Of a stretch of 64,000 bases of DNA, positions 25,284 through 34,343 are shown in pieces. The stretch comes from Actinomyces wuliandei. Lineage in GTDB: Bacteria > Actinomycetota > Actinomycetes > Actinomycetales > Actinomycetaceae. A program made the position numbers and the translations under genes. The stretch is taken from assembly GCF_004010955.1 (NCBI RefSeq), contig NZ_CP025227.1:2480001-2544000 (forward strand), written 5' to 3'. The notes under the pieces were generated by a model. The model searched no databases. It had not been told where the DNA came from and was given only the letters and a program-made list of their open reading frames with translations. Each line of letters opens with the position of its first letter. Positions within the stretch are counted from its first letter, which is position 1.

Positions 25284-25844
25284 ATGACCACGACGAACAG
25301 GGCGACGTCAACGGCCTGGCTCAACGGCTCCGGGCAGGTCCGCCTCCACACCCCCTCCGCCCCTGCCGCGCGCAGAGCCCCGGACCACTTCCTGGGCCTT
25401 GTCTCAGCCATCCACCGCTCCCTGCCCAGCCTCCTGCGCAGGCGGGTGCCAGTCTCCTTCATCGGCTACGCCCTGATCAACGGCTCCGGCTTCTTCCTCG
25501 ACATCGCCTGCCTGTGGTTCCTCTACGAGAGGCTCCACTGGTTCTACCCCCTGGCCGTCACCGTCGGCTACGCAATCGCCGGCACCTACTCCCTGCTGCT
25601 CAACCGCTGGCTCAACTTCCGGTCCCACGGACACCTGGTCACCCAAGGCACACGCTACGCCATGGGACTGATCAGCCAGTACGTGATCTTTATCCTAGGC
25701 CTGTCCTCGCTGCTGCACTGGATGGGCATGGGGGCCGAGCTGGCCCGGGTCCTGTCAGCGTGCTGCGAGGGAGTCTTCCTGTACATCGTGACCCGCCTGT
25801 GGGTGTTCCGCGACTCGCCCGAGCCTGAGCCGGCCACGAACTGA
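25284..25844 (+). CDS. GtrA family membrane protein
   Basis: A 186-residue integral membrane protein with four predicted helices: FIGYALINGSGFFLDIACLWFL, FYPLAVTVGYAIAGTYSLLLNRW, YAMGLISQYVIFILGLSSLL and VLSACCEGVFLYIVTRLWVF. The 'LNRWLNF' turn after helix 2 and 'TRLWVFRD' at the end are GtrA hallmarks. GtrA proteins are thought to flip polyprenyl-linked sugars or act with glycosyltransferases in cell-surface polysaccharide modification. No glycosyltransferase is adjacent here. The N-terminal 50 residues are cytoplasmic and basic. Confidence 0.9.
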   Translation: MTTTNRATSTAWLNGSGQVRLHTPSAPAARRAPDHFLGLVSAIHRSLPSLLRRRVPVSFIGYALINGSGFFLDIACLWFLYERLHWFYPLAVTVGYAIAGTYSLLLNRWLNFRSHGHLVTQGTRYAMGLISQYVIFILGLSSLLHWMGMGAELARVLSACCEGVFLYIVTRLWVFRDSPEPEPATN

Positions 25845-25983
25845 GACACGCTGCGGCACACCGACGCACCATTCTGCCCCTGTCCTGCTGTCGGCCCGGC
25901 CACATCAGCCCACGTGCTCCGCCGGTCCTCACCACCCCTGCCAACCCCATTCCGAGGGCCAGCGTACTTGCGTACTTGGTAGC

Positions 25984-26865
25984 TCACCAGAAGGCTCGGG
26001 CCGTCTCCGTAGGACCACCCAGCTCGGTCAGTCCGGCATCAAGGACGCTGACAGGCCGCTGGCCACCAGCCCACTCCTGCGGCTCAGGCAGGAGGACACG
26101 GACCCGGTAGCCGTCACGCGCCCAGGCCTGCCTCAGTCCCGGGGGCATCTGCGCGCTCTCCCAGGCGAGCTGGGCAGCGTGGGCGCACTGGGCCGCCAGC
26201 TTGCCTGAGGTCATCTGGTGCAGCGGCGTGACCTCGATGGAGACCAGGGCACCGGCCGAGGCGGACTCCTCCCCCAGCCGTACCTCCTCGCCAGCCTGGG
26301 GGCAGCGGCGGACCCGCTCGGTTATCGCCGCCGGCTCAGGCGGCAGCCGTGCGCCAGTAGGAAAGTGGGTCCCCTCGACCTGGGTCCCGGCCAGGGGCTC
26401 GGGCAGGGGACGCACCGGTCCTGGCACGAAGGCGCGAGCAGCCGCCTGGCCCCACCCGGGCGGTCCGTCCTGGGTGACGGTGACGCCGGGAAGCTCCTGG
26501 ACGTCCCGCCACCGCCTGCCACGCGCCCGGCGCACCAGCTTGCGGATCTGCACACGACGCCAGCGGGCGACCGCCTTGTGCCAGGAGCCGCCGGGGGCAG
26601 ACTCCGGCTCCGCCAAAAGAGCCACGACAGCCCGGGCGACGACCTCGGCCACGTCCACCTGCCGAGGCGGGACCACCTTGTCGTAGCGCACCGCCACCTG
26701 CATGGCCCAGGGAGGGTCCTGCCCCCGACGTTGCGACGCAGCATCCACCAGACCGGGCTCCTCCTCGTGCCCCCTCGACTCCCGGCGTCCGCTCACACCG
26801 AAGGCACCGGCTCCAGGAGCAGCGGGCTCGTCCTGTCGTGGGTGAGGATGGTCAGGGGCGGGCAC
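25984..26865 (-). CDS. Peptidyl-tRNA hydrolase, actinobacterial PTH2 type
   Basis: The C-terminal part carries the PTH2 active-site region MTSGKLAAQCAHAAQLAWE, normally the Pth2 N-terminal 'K-x-x-AQ-x-x-H' helix, followed by RDGYRVRVLLPE. The N-terminal part (PPWAMQVAVRYDKVVPPRQV and WHKAVARWRRVQIRKLVRRARG) matches the actinobacterial family that has a related lobe before the PTH2 domain. The enzyme would release tRNA from peptidyl-tRNA dropped from ribosomes. The start is uncertain: the annotated 293-residue form has a charged tail of about 50 residues, and the family usually starts close to the WAMQ motif near 26703. Confidence 0.82.
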   Translation of the reverse strand: MPAPDHPHPRQDEPAAPGAGAFGVSGRRESRGHEEEPGLVDAASQRRGQDPPWAMQVAVRYDKVVPPRQVDVAEVVARAVVALLAEPESAPGGSWHKAVARWRRVQIRKLVRRARGRRWRDVQELPGVTVTQDGPPGWGQAAARAFVPGPVRPLPEPLAGTQVEGTHFPTGARLPPEPAAITERVRRCPQAGEEVRLGEESASAGALVSIEVTPLHQMTSGKLAAQCAHAAQLAWESAQMPPGLRQAWARDGYRVRVLLPEPQEWAGGQRPVSVLDAGLTELGGPTETARAFW

Positions 26866-27006
26866 GCCGCCAGTCTAGACCAGGCTGCGTGCCCGGCGGG
26901 CTCGGCAGGGTCGGAGACCAGGATCCGCCCGCAGACGCAGGAGACAGGACCAGATCGTTCTTCGGCATGAGCACCCCCTTGCCTCAGTAGCCGTAGATTG
27001 ACGCTC

Positions 27007-28353
27007 ATGAGTCAACCACCGTCTACCCCGGCTGCAGTCCCTGCCACACCTGGGAGCAGCCCAGCCCCCCGGGACCCGCAGCGGCCCAGGATCTTTAACG
27101 GCTCCACCATCCACGGGCTGCGCGGGACCTCCCGGCTGCGCCATCCTGTGGAGATCCCGCTGCTCATAGTCTGCATCCTGTTCACTGTGGTCGTCTACGT
27201 CCTGTGGATCGCCCTCATAGTCTGGCTGGCCCTGGTTCCTGAGCCGACCGGTGTCGGCGCCGAACTGCGTGACCTCATCCTGGAAGGTCCCGACAACAGC
27301 GTCACCCAGCTGCTGCTGGCAGCCCCCGCCCTCCCGCTCATCCTCTGGGTGGCGCGTGCGCTCATGTACGCCCAGATGCGCGCGTACTCCGTCCAGATGA
27401 GCCCCACCCAGTTCCCCGAGGGCTACCGGATGGTGGTCGAGGCCGCCCAGCACTTTGGCCTGCGCCGCGTGCCCGACGCCTACGTGGTCCTGGGCAACGG
27501 GGTCATCAACGCCTTCGCCGCCGGGCACGGGTTCCGCCGCTTCATCGTGGTCCACTCCGACCTGTTCGAGGTCGGGGGCTCCGCACGCGACCCCGAGGCC
27601 CTGCGCTTCATCATCTCCCACGAGGTGGGCCACCATGCCGCCGGGCACACCTCACTATGGCGTGTCGTCATCATGAACCTCGTGGGCAACGTCCCCCTGC
27701 TGGGACCAGCGCTGTCACGGACGCAGGAGTACACCGCCGACAACCACGGCTACGCCATCGCCCCCCAGGGGACGGCCGGCGCCATGGGGCTGCTCACCGC
27801 GGGCAAGTACCTCGGCGCACAGGTCAACACGCACGCGCTGGCAGACCGGGCCACCCGGGAGAAAGGCCTGTGGCTCCACCTGGTCAACTGGGGCGCGACA
27901 CATCCGGTCAACACCTGGCGCGCCCACGCCCTGCGCGACCGCAGCCGCCCGGGACGCATCATGATCCGCCCCAAGGAGTCCACAGCCTGGTTCCCGCCCA
28001 CCCACCCCGCGGGCAGCGACTGGAGCGACATCTGGCCCACCCCGGCCCAGGTCCTGGAGCGCCTGGACTCCACCCGCCCCCTGGTCCCCGCTGAGGAGCA
28101 GTTCGGCCGCTATCCCGGAGTCACCTACCAGGTACCCCGCGACCAGCTCCGCTGGGCGAGCCCGGTCCCCGTCCCGACAGCGCCCTCCGGGTTCCAGCCC
28201 TCAGGCTACGGCTTCCACGGAGACACCGCCTCAGGGGCACAGGCCTCGGGAGGCGCTGCGCCCTCACAGGGCACCACGGCGGCCCCTGACAGCAGGACCG
28301 AGCCCGGCAGGAGCCCGGGCGGCGTCCAGCCCGGTCCGGACGGCTCCACCTGA
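27007..28353 (+). CDS. M48 family zinc metallopeptidase
   Basis: A 448-residue membrane protease. Two membrane helices (IPLLIVCILFTVVVYVLWIAL and an adjacent hydrophobic segment around VTQLLLAAPALPLILWVARA) precede the catalytic domain with the zinc motif HEVGHH in FIISHEVGHHAAGH, and the third ligand in TQEYTADNHGYAIAP (E-x-x-x-D). The C-terminal about 100 residues are Pro/Ser/Gly-rich and disordered. ATG 27007 is chosen; an in-frame TTG lies 9 bp upstream. M48 proteases of this HtpX/Ste24-like class act in membrane-protein quality control. Confidence 0.9.
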   Translation: MSQPPSTPAAVPATPGSSPAPRDPQRPRIFNGSTIHGLRGTSRLRHPVEIPLLIVCILFTVVVYVLWIALIVWLALVPEPTGVGAELRDLILEGPDNSVTQLLLAAPALPLILWVARALMYAQMRAYSVQMSPTQFPEGYRMVVEAAQHFGLRRVPDAYVVLGNGVINAFAAGHGFRRFIVVHSDLFEVGGSARDPEALRFIISHEVGHHAAGHTSLWRVVIMNLVGNVPLLGPALSRTQEYTADNHGYAIAPQGTAGAMGLLTAGKYLGAQVNTHALADRATREKGLWLHLVNWGATHPVNTWRAHALRDRSRPGRIMIRPKESTAWFPPTHPAGSDWSDIWPTPAQVLERLDSTRPLVPAEEQFGRYPGVTYQVPRDQLRWASPVPVPTAPSGFQPSGYGFHGDTASGAQASGGAAPSQGTTAAPDSRTEPGRSPGGVQPGPDGST

Positions 28354-28420
28354 CCCACCTGACCAGGCCGGGCCACCTGGACCACACACCGGTGCCACGT
28401 GGCCCACGCGGGCCAGACAA

Positions 28421-28462
28421 CGGGCTGGGGCCTGCCCTGTCATCAGGGCAGGCCCCAGCCCG
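28421..28462. terminator. Bidirectional terminator hairpin
   Basis: Perfect 19-bp stem (28421-28439 and 28444-28462) with a TCAT loop, placed between the convergent M48 and PAS genes. It is the strongest hairpin in the window and likely ends both transcripts. Confidence 0.85.
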
Positions 28463-28539
28463 TCACCACTCACCTCACACCTACCGGAACGGCGAGCCAG
28501 GACCAGGCAGGAAAAGAGAGGCAAAGAGAAGCGGGGACA

Positions 28540-29907
28540 TCAGGAACTGACGGCCTGCACCGTCGTCCTCAGCCGCTCCAGGTGGTCACGCAGGCCAGAG
28601 GAGTCGGCAGGGACCTCCACACGCTGGCACCGTGCGGCAGCCTCATCCAGCTCAGCCAGACGCCGCCCCACGGACTCCACCGCCTGCGAGGCGGCCTCGG
28701 ACAGTGCCGTGGCCTTCTCAGGCAGGTCAGGGTCCCGGGAGGAGGCAGAGCCGGTCCACAGCATGAGGAGCTGGTGAGGAATAGCCATCATCCGGCTCAC
28801 CTCACCGATGTAGGAGGCTACCTGCTCTGCCAGGACACGGTGCTCCTGCGCCTGCTGCTCCATCTCGGTCAGCCCCTGCGCCAGGGACTCGATAAGGTCG
28901 GGGACGCCCTGGGAGGAGGCCTGCGTGTCTCCCACGCCGTCGATGATCTCCACAACGAACATCAAGGTGATGGTGGCGTGAAGACGGGCCAACGCAACGC
29001 GGAAGCGCGTGCGCGCACTGTTCGTGTCCAGCCGGGCCAGGCTGTCTGCCAGGCGCTCCGCCACAGGGCCGACGATCCCCTGCATCTGGACCCACAGGTC
29101 GAGCAGGTCCGCCAGAGGCCTGACCCTGGGGTCGCTGCGGTCCAGCCCGGAGACGGCACGCTCAGTGAGGAGCGGGTCCTCCAGGGTCTCGCGCAGCCCC
29201 TGGCCTGCCACCCTCAGCACGCTCGACAGCTTGGCAAGCTCGTCCTGGCCCCCCATCCACGCGTCGAGCCCGGCTGTCACGGCCGTGACGGCCTCAAGCA
29301 TCGTTCCCAGCTCGCCGTCAGTGCCAGGGCGCTGCGGAAGACCTGCGGACAGCTTCTCACGACGCGCCACCTCTGCGGGCAGAGCGGTGTTCTGGAAGTC
29401 CTCGTAGGAGGGTATCCCGACCTGCTTCAGGAGGTCGCCGATGCGCTGGGCACCCTTCTGGGCGGCGAGGCGGCGGCTGTCCCCCTGGGCGAGGGCCTGG
29501 TCCTCCACCCGCCTGGCTTCACGGTAGACGGCACAGGCAGTCTCGAAGAGGTCGGTGCACACTGGACGGGTCCGCACAGACAGGTAGCCGCCGTCGGGAA
29601 GCGGGGTCACCGTGGCGAAGACGTCGTACTCGCTGCCGTCCGCCGCGAGGTTGCGCACGTAGGCGGCAAAGGGGCGCCCTTCCTTGAGCGCGTCCCACAT
29701 CTCTCGGAACGCCCCTCCGGGCATCTCCGGGTGGCGGACGATGTTGTGCGGGGCGCCGGAGAGCTCCTCGCGCGTGTACCGGGACAGCTCGATGAACACG
29801 TTGTTCGAGTGCCGGATGAGCCCACGGGAGTCCGTGGTGGAGAAGAACAGCTGGTCCACCCCCACCTCATGGGTGGCTCCGGTGATGTTGACCTCGACCT
29901 CGTGCAC
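28540..29907 (-). CDS. PAS domain protein with Aer-like sensor and no signalling output domain recognised
   Basis: A soluble protein of 455 residues from GTG 29907, chosen because GAGGAG lies 10 nt upstream. An Aer-type PAS domain fills about residues 15-125: FFSTTDSRGLIRHSNNVFIE, SRYTREELSGAPHNIVRHPEMP, AFREMWDALKEGRPFAAYVRNLAADGSEYDV. In Aer this fold binds FAD and senses redox. The remaining about 330 residues are predicted helical with coiled-coil character (AEQVASYIGEVSRMMAI) but contain no canonical MCP hairpin (E-x-G-x-x-G-x-G-F), kinase or GGDEF motif, and no transmembrane helix. It could be a soluble redox sensor with an unusual helical output. Confidence 0.8.
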   Translation of the reverse strand: MHEVEVNITGATHEVGVDQLFFSTTDSRGLIRHSNNVFIELSRYTREELSGAPHNIVRHPEMPGGAFREMWDALKEGRPFAAYVRNLAADGSEYDVFATVTPLPDGGYLSVRTRPVCTDLFETACAVYREARRVEDQALAQGDSRRLAAQKGAQRIGDLLKQVGIPSYEDFQNTALPAEVARREKLSAGLPQRPGTDGELGTMLEAVTAVTAGLDAWMGGQDELAKLSSVLRVAGQGLRETLEDPLLTERAVSGLDRSDPRVRPLADLLDLWVQMQGIVGPVAERLADSLARLDTNSARTRFRVALARLHATITLMFVVEIIDGVGDTQASSQGVPDLIESLAQGLTEMEQQAQEHRVLAEQVASYIGEVSRMMAIPHQLLMLWTGSASSRDPDLPEKATALSEAASQAVESVGRRLAELDEAAARCQRVEVPADSSGLRDHLERLRTTVQAVSS

Positions 29908-30162
29908 GACGCTCACGCTCCTCAGGAGTGGGGCAGCACGACGAGCACGACATGGTCGACCACGACACACACGACATAACTGACGTCAAGCAGGTCTGCG
30001 GCTGCCCGCACGTGCCAGCACAGGACCCGTGTCCCACGCAGCGTGTAGCGTAGGGCACGGGCCTGCTGCGGCAGGGCACGAATGGCTCCCGTTCCGCTAC
30101 CCGCGTTCCAGGTTGTCACGAACCAATAACGGGATTATATTTCCCCGTTTCGGCACCAGCGC

Positions 30163-30654
30163 TCAGGCCTGGGCTCCAGCCACGACCCCCACCATGGTCA
30201 GGGCCGCTGCGGCCGCCTCGTAGCCCTTGTCCTCACGCGATCCGGGCAGTCCCGCACGGTCCAGGCCCTGCTCCTGCGTGTCACAGGTGAGCACCCCGAA
30301 GCCGACCGGTGTGCGCTCGTCGAGAGCCACCCTCGTCAGCCCCTGGACCGCAGCCTGGCAGACGTAGTCAAAGTGCGGGGTACCACCACGCACCACCACT
30401 CCCAGCGCCACCACCGCGTCACTGGTGGCGCAGGCCGCCTGAGCGGCTACGGGCAGCTCAAAGGTCCCGGGAACCCGCACCACCCGCGCCACGGCGCCCG
30501 CGTCAGCCACCGCCCGCAGCGCCCCCTCAAGGAGACCACTCATGATCGTGTCGTGCCAGCTCGCCGCCACAACCGTCACGACGACGGGTGAGCCGTCGTC
30601 GTGTCTTCCGCAGCCCACGTCCAGCCTGGTACCAGGCGCCCCGGATCCTGCCAT
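30163..30654 (-). CDS. ribH: 6,7-dimethyl-8-ribityllumazine synthase
   Basis: A 163-residue enzyme condensing 5-amino-6-ribitylaminouracil with 3,4-dihydroxybutanone 4-phosphate, the penultimate riboflavin step. Seen are VTVVAASWHDTIMSGLLEGA (substrate loop), RVPGTFELPVAAQAA, ALGVVVRGGTPHFDYVCQAA (family G-x-V-I-R-G-x-T-x-H-F motif, with Val for Ile and Gly for Asp/Glu) and GVLTCDTQEQGLDRAG. It is the last gene of the rib operon, 119 bp after ribBA. Confidence 0.96.
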   Translation of the reverse strand: MAGSGAPGTRLDVGCGRHDDGSPVVVTVVAASWHDTIMSGLLEGALRAVADAGAVARVVRVPGTFELPVAAQAACATSDAVVALGVVVRGGTPHFDYVCQAAVQGLTRVALDERTPVGFGVLTCDTQEQGLDRAGLPGSREDKGYEAAAAALTMVGVVAGAQA

Positions 30655-30773
30655 TGCCGCTCCTTAGTCTCGCTGTCTCGCTAGGTCCCGCTTGTCGTTA
30701 CCCGCCCCGCCGCCAACCTGGCGTCGTCCGCCTGCTGCGCCCCTACCGACGGTCGCGCCGCCCCGCTGTCCCA

Positions 30774-32120
30774 CTACCCGATCATGCCACCTGCTGAGCC
30801 CCGGTCCAGGTGGGTCAGGTGGTGGTGCATACGGTCACGCTTGGTGCGCAGGTAGCGCAGCGACTCGGGATGGACTCCTACCTCGATCGGCTCACGGCCC
30901 ACCACCTCGATCCCCTCGGCCTCCAGAGCTGAGACCTTGGACGGATTGTTGGTGAGCAGGCGCACACGAGTCAGCCCCAGCGACCGCAGGATGTCGGCTG
31001 CCGTGCCGTAGGTCCGCGCGTCCACCGGAAGCCCCAGGGTCTCGTTCGCCTCCACCGTGTCCGCACCGTTGTCCTGCTCGTGGTAGGCCCGCATCTTGTT
31101 GACCAGGCCGATCCCCCGTCCCTCGTGGTCACGCAGGTAGATCACCGCGCCGCCCTGGTCGTGGACCATCTCCAGGGCGCGGTCCAGCTGGCGGCCGCAG
31201 TCACAGCGGCGGGAGCCCATGACGTCCCCGGTCAGGCACTCCGAGTGCACGCGTACCAGCGGCACCGAGCCCGGCTCCGTCACGGGCGCGGTCAGGCTGA
31301 GGTGCTCCGAGGAGCCGGCTCCCCAGGCGACTGCGGTGAAGACACCGCGCTCTGTCGGCAGGCTGACAGCGGGCGCCGCGACAGGGTGCCCGCCCCGGCC
31401 GCCCGAGGTCTGGGCACCAGTCACCGCCTCCCCTGCGTCCCCCACAGCCCTGCGGTACTCCTGGAGACGGGCGATGGAGACCACGGTGAGGTCGTGCTCG
31501 TCCGCAAAGGCCCGCAGGGCCGCAGCGCGCATAAGAGAGCCGTCGTCGTGGACAAGCTCACCGATGGCTGCGACCTCCTCCAACCCCGCCAGGCGGCACA
31601 GGTCCACAGCGGCCTCGGTGTGCCCGGCACGCTCCAGGACGCCGCCAGCCCGTGCGACAAGAGGCAGGACGTGGCCGGGCCTGATGAGGGCCTCCGGCCC
31701 CGTCCGGGTGTCCAGCAGGGCACGTACCGTCAGGCACCGGTCGTGGGCGCTGATACCGGTGGTCGTACCGGTCCGCGCGTCACAGCTGACGGTGTAGGCG
31801 GTGCCGCGAGGGTCCTCGCCGTCCTCGACCATGACGGGAAGCCGCATCGCCCTGGCCCGCTCGGCGGTCAGCGGAGCGCAGATGAGTCCCGAGGTGTAGC
31901 GCACGAGCATGCCCATGGTCTCAGGGGTCGCCCGCTGGGCGGCAAGGACGAGGTCACCCTCGTTCTCACGGGCCTCATCATCGACGACGACGACGGGCCG
32001 TCCCTGGGACAGGTGCGACAGAGCCCGCTCCACGTCACCCTCCACGCCACCGAGGTCCTGCCACCCACCGCGCTCCCGGCCGGGCTCGCTACCAGACTTC
32101 CTACCGGGCTCCCCACTCAC
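30774..32120 (-). CDS. ribBA: Bifunctional 3,4-dihydroxy-2-butanone 4-phosphate synthase / GTP cyclohydrolase II
   Basis: A 448-residue fusion catalysing the two entry steps of riboflavin synthesis. The N-terminal DHBP synthase (about residues 25-225) shows VVDDEARENEGDL, TTTGISAHDRCLTV, RPGHVLPLVARAGGVLERAG and HTEAAVDLCRLAG. The C-terminal GTP cyclohydrolase II (about 260-440) shows the zinc-binding Cys triad in ECLTGDVMGSRRCDCG, the DHEGRGIGLVNKM loop and RLLTNNPSKVSALEAEGIEV. The start overlaps the ribE stop by 4 bp (ATGA). A loop of about 30 residues rich in Gly and Ser joins the two halves. Confidence 0.97.
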   Translation of the reverse strand: MSGEPGRKSGSEPGRERGGWQDLGGVEGDVERALSHLSQGRPVVVVDDEARENEGDLVLAAQRATPETMGMLVRYTSGLICAPLTAERARAMRLPVMVEDGEDPRGTAYTVSCDARTGTTTGISAHDRCLTVRALLDTRTGPEALIRPGHVLPLVARAGGVLERAGHTEAAVDLCRLAGLEEVAAIGELVHDDGSLMRAAALRAFADEHDLTVVSIARLQEYRRAVGDAGEAVTGAQTSGGRGGHPVAAPAVSLPTERGVFTAVAWGAGSSEHLSLTAPVTEPGSVPLVRVHSECLTGDVMGSRRCDCGRQLDRALEMVHDQGGAVIYLRDHEGRGIGLVNKMRAYHEQDNGADTVEANETLGLPVDARTYGTAADILRSLGLTRVRLLTNNPSKVSALEAEGIEVVGREPIEVGVHPESLRYLRTKRDRMHHHLTHLDRGSAGGMIG

Positions 32121-32764
32121 TGCTGCTCCCCCTGCACCTGGAGCATCCGCTGAAGGTACTTGGCCAGGACATCGGTCTCGATATTGACGCGGTCACCGGC
32201 CTGGAGGCTGCCCAGGCGGGTGGCCTCCAGGGTCGCTGGCACCAGGCCGACCTCGAACCACGGCTGCTGGGCACCTGCGGGACTGACGGCGGTCACCGTC
32301 AGAGAGACGCCGTCAACGGCGACAGCCCCCTTCTCCGCCACCTGGTCCTCAATCCGGGCGGGCATGCTCACACGCAGCCGCGTCCACGCCCCCTGCGGGA
32401 CGACCTCCGCCACCGCCCCCGTGGCGTCGACGTGCCCCTGGACCACGTGCCCGTCAAGACGCGCCCCAGCAGGCAGGCACCGCTCCAGGTTGACGGCGTC
32501 GCCCGGACGCAGCGTCCCCAGGGTGGTACGCACCAGGGTCTCCTCCACCAGGTCGGCGCAGAAGACGTCGGCACGACCGGTGGGCGGTACCTGGTCGGCG
32601 TCGACCAGGGCGGTCAGGCACGCGCCGTTGACGGCCAGGGACCCCCCAGCCTCCAGGTCGGCCGCTAGTCCGTGGGTGTCGATGACAAGACGGGTCACCC
32701 CCGGCGCGTGGTCGGGGACGAGGTCCAGGACAGTCCCCTGGCCCGTCACGATTCCTGTGAACAC
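32117..32764 (-). CDS. ribE: Riboflavin synthase
   Basis: A 215-residue enzyme dismutating two 6,7-dimethyl-8-ribityllumazine molecules to riboflavin. The start MFTGIVTGQGTV is typical, and the two internally repeated lumazine-binding barrels are visible as GGSLAVNGACLTAL with RLDGHVVQGHVDATG, and then EKGAVAVDGVSLTVTAV. It overlaps ribBA by 4 bp and lies about 120 bp after ribD. Confidence 0.96.
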   Translation of the reverse strand: MFTGIVTGQGTVLDLVPDHAPGVTRLVIDTHGLAADLEAGGSLAVNGACLTALVDADQVPPTGRADVFCADLVEETLVRTTLGTLRPGDAVNLERCLPAGARLDGHVVQGHVDATGAVAEVVPQGAWTRLRVSMPARIEDQVAEKGAVAVDGVSLTVTAVSPAGAQQPWFEVGLVPATLEATRLGSLQAGDRVNIETDVLAKYLQRMLQVQGEQQ

Positions 32765-32886
32765 GAGGTTCTCCCTCCTTGGCTCGTTGATCTCGGACTC
32801 TCATGCTGCCGGACCGCACGCGACCCGTCCCGCTCCCCGTGCGGCGCGCGCCGGCAGGAGGCTCGCCTGGCACGCCGAGGAAGCGG

Positions 32887-33975
32887 CTAGGCGGGCACGG
32901 ACGGGGCGGCAGGGGCAGGCGGGACCCTCTCGACCGGGGAGAGCTCCAGGAGCACGTCATCCCCGAGCCTCACGGGGTCGCGGTCGGGCTCCAGCCGCCG
33001 CGCCTGGGTCAGTGTCGTGACGCCGAGGTCCGCGACAGCGGCCTTGCCCGCACCCAGGAGCAGCGGCGCCTGGTAGACGACGAGGGAGTCAACCAGGTCC
33101 TGGGCAAGGAAGGCCGTGGTCACGCGGGCACCACCCTCCACCAGCAGGTGATGCACACCCTGACCGGCCAGGTAGGCGAGGGCCTCATGGGGATCGCGGG
33201 TCCTCAGGTGGCACCACCGGCCTGAGCGCAGGGCGGCGTCAGGAGGCACCTCGGTGGCACCCATGACGACCCTCAGCGGCTGGTCCGGCAGGTCGCGCCC
33301 CTGGGGGTCCCGGGCGCTCAGGCGAGGATCGTCAGCCAGCAGCGTGCCGGTACCGACGAGGACGGCGTCGCAGCGGGAACGTAGGAGGTGGGCGTGAGCG
33401 CGGGCCTGGGTGCCCGTGATCCACTGGGAGGTGGCGTCGGTCGCCGCCGTGCGTCCGTCAAGGGTCTGGGCGATCTTGGCCGTGACGAACGGGCGGTCCT
33501 GCGCCACTGCGCGCAGCCACCGGTGGTTGAGGCTGGCCGCCTCCCGGGCGAGCAGTCCGCCCACGACACGGACCCCGCAGCGGCGCAGGGCCTGGGCACC
33601 TCCACGGGCCTGCGGGCTGGGGTCCTCGGCGGCAAAGACGACCCGGGGCACCCCCGCCTCCAGGAGAGCCTGCGTGCACGGCCCGGTACGGCCATGGTGG
33701 TGGCAGGGCTCAAGAGTGACGACGACGGTGGCACGGCTGAGGTCGGTACCTGCCCGACGGGCCCGGGCCAGCACCTCTATCTCGGCGTGGGGCGCCCCGG
33801 CACCACGGTGCCACCCGACGGCCGTCACGCGGCCCTCGTCAAGGACGGCCGCCCCGACCAGGGGGTTCGCACCGCGCTGACCGGAGCGAGCGGCGTCCAG
33901 GGCGGCCCGCATGGCCTCCTCCTCAGCAGGTGTCCACGCAGCCTGTGAGGAGGACGAGGTCATCGGTACGTCCAT
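32887..33975 (-). CDS. ribD: Bifunctional diaminohydroxyphosphoribosylaminopyrimidine deaminase / 5-amino-6-(5-phosphoribosylamino)uracil reductase
   Basis: First gene of the rib operon, about 360 residues from ATG 33975. The N-terminal zinc deaminase has PHAEIEVLA (His and proton-shuttle Glu) and TLEPCHHHGRTGPC (two Cys). The C-terminal reductase has PFVTAKIAQTLDGRTA, SQWITG, VLVGTGTLLADDPRL and HHLLVEGGARVTTAFL. GGGAG lies just upstream of ATG 33975; ATG 33963 (MTSSSSQAAW) is an alternative. Transcription should be controlled by the FMN riboswitch immediately upstream. Confidence 0.95.
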   Translation of the reverse strand: MDVPMTSSSSQAAWTPAEEEAMRAALDAARSGQRGANPLVGAAVLDEGRVTAVGWHRGAGAPHAEIEVLARARRAGTDLSRATVVVTLEPCHHHGRTGPCTQALLEAGVPRVVFAAEDPSPQARGGAQALRRCGVRVVGGLLAREAASLNHRWLRAVAQDRPFVTAKIAQTLDGRTAATDATSQWITGTQARAHAHLLRSRCDAVLVGTGTLLADDPRLSARDPQGRDLPDQPLRVVMGATEVPPDAALRSGRWCHLRTRDPHEALAYLAGQGVHHLLVEGGARVTTAFLAQDLVDSLVVYQAPLLLGAGKAAVADLGVTTLTQARRLEPDRDPVRLGDDVLLELSPVERVPPAPAAPSVPA

Positions 33976-34137
33976 GATCTCCCTTACCGCAGTGGCCGGT
34001 CCGAGGAGACAGGAGGACACGACGGCGGCCGCCCGAGCCTGGCACCGGCACCAGCAGGCACCCCGTCAGGTGGCCCATCCGGGCACACCCACCAGGACCA
34101 CCTGGCGCCAGGGCGCACTCCCCGGCCCCATCATGCT

Positions 34138-34268
34138 CCTCCCATCCAGACTGTGACTGTCGGTCCTGGAGTCTCACCAGATCATCCGACGTGACTACTC
34201 GACGTCGGGTCGCGGACTATGACCGCCGGTACGGAGCTGCACCGTCCCCGGAACATAACGGCCCTAGT
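34138..34268 (-). ncRNA. FMN riboswitch (RFN element)
   Basis: Read on the minus strand, the conserved RFN blocks appear in order: TTCCGGGGACGGTGCAG, CCGTACCGGCGGTCATAGTC, GATCTGGTGAGACTCCAG, GACCGACAGTCACAGTCTGG and ATGGGAGGAG. The variable stem (GACGTCGAG and neighbours) lies between. FMN binding represses downstream riboflavin genes. The element sits about 160 bp before ribD; the stretch between could hold the expression platform. Confidence 0.95.
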
Positions 34269-34343
34269 ATGGCACGGCCCCCAGGGCTGTTAATGTAACA
34301 TACACCACACAGGGGTCGCCTCAGAGGCTGGCCCGAGCCTGGT

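Noticed and set aside
28399..29979. 526-residue open frame on the + strand
   Set aside because: Antisense to the PAS protein, with a His/Gln/Arg/Val-rich shadow composition and no family match.
30127..30150. Short AT-rich inverted repeat (AACGGG ... CCCGTT) after ribH as a terminator
   Set aside because: Only a 6-bp stem; too weak to call although its position after ribH is suitable.
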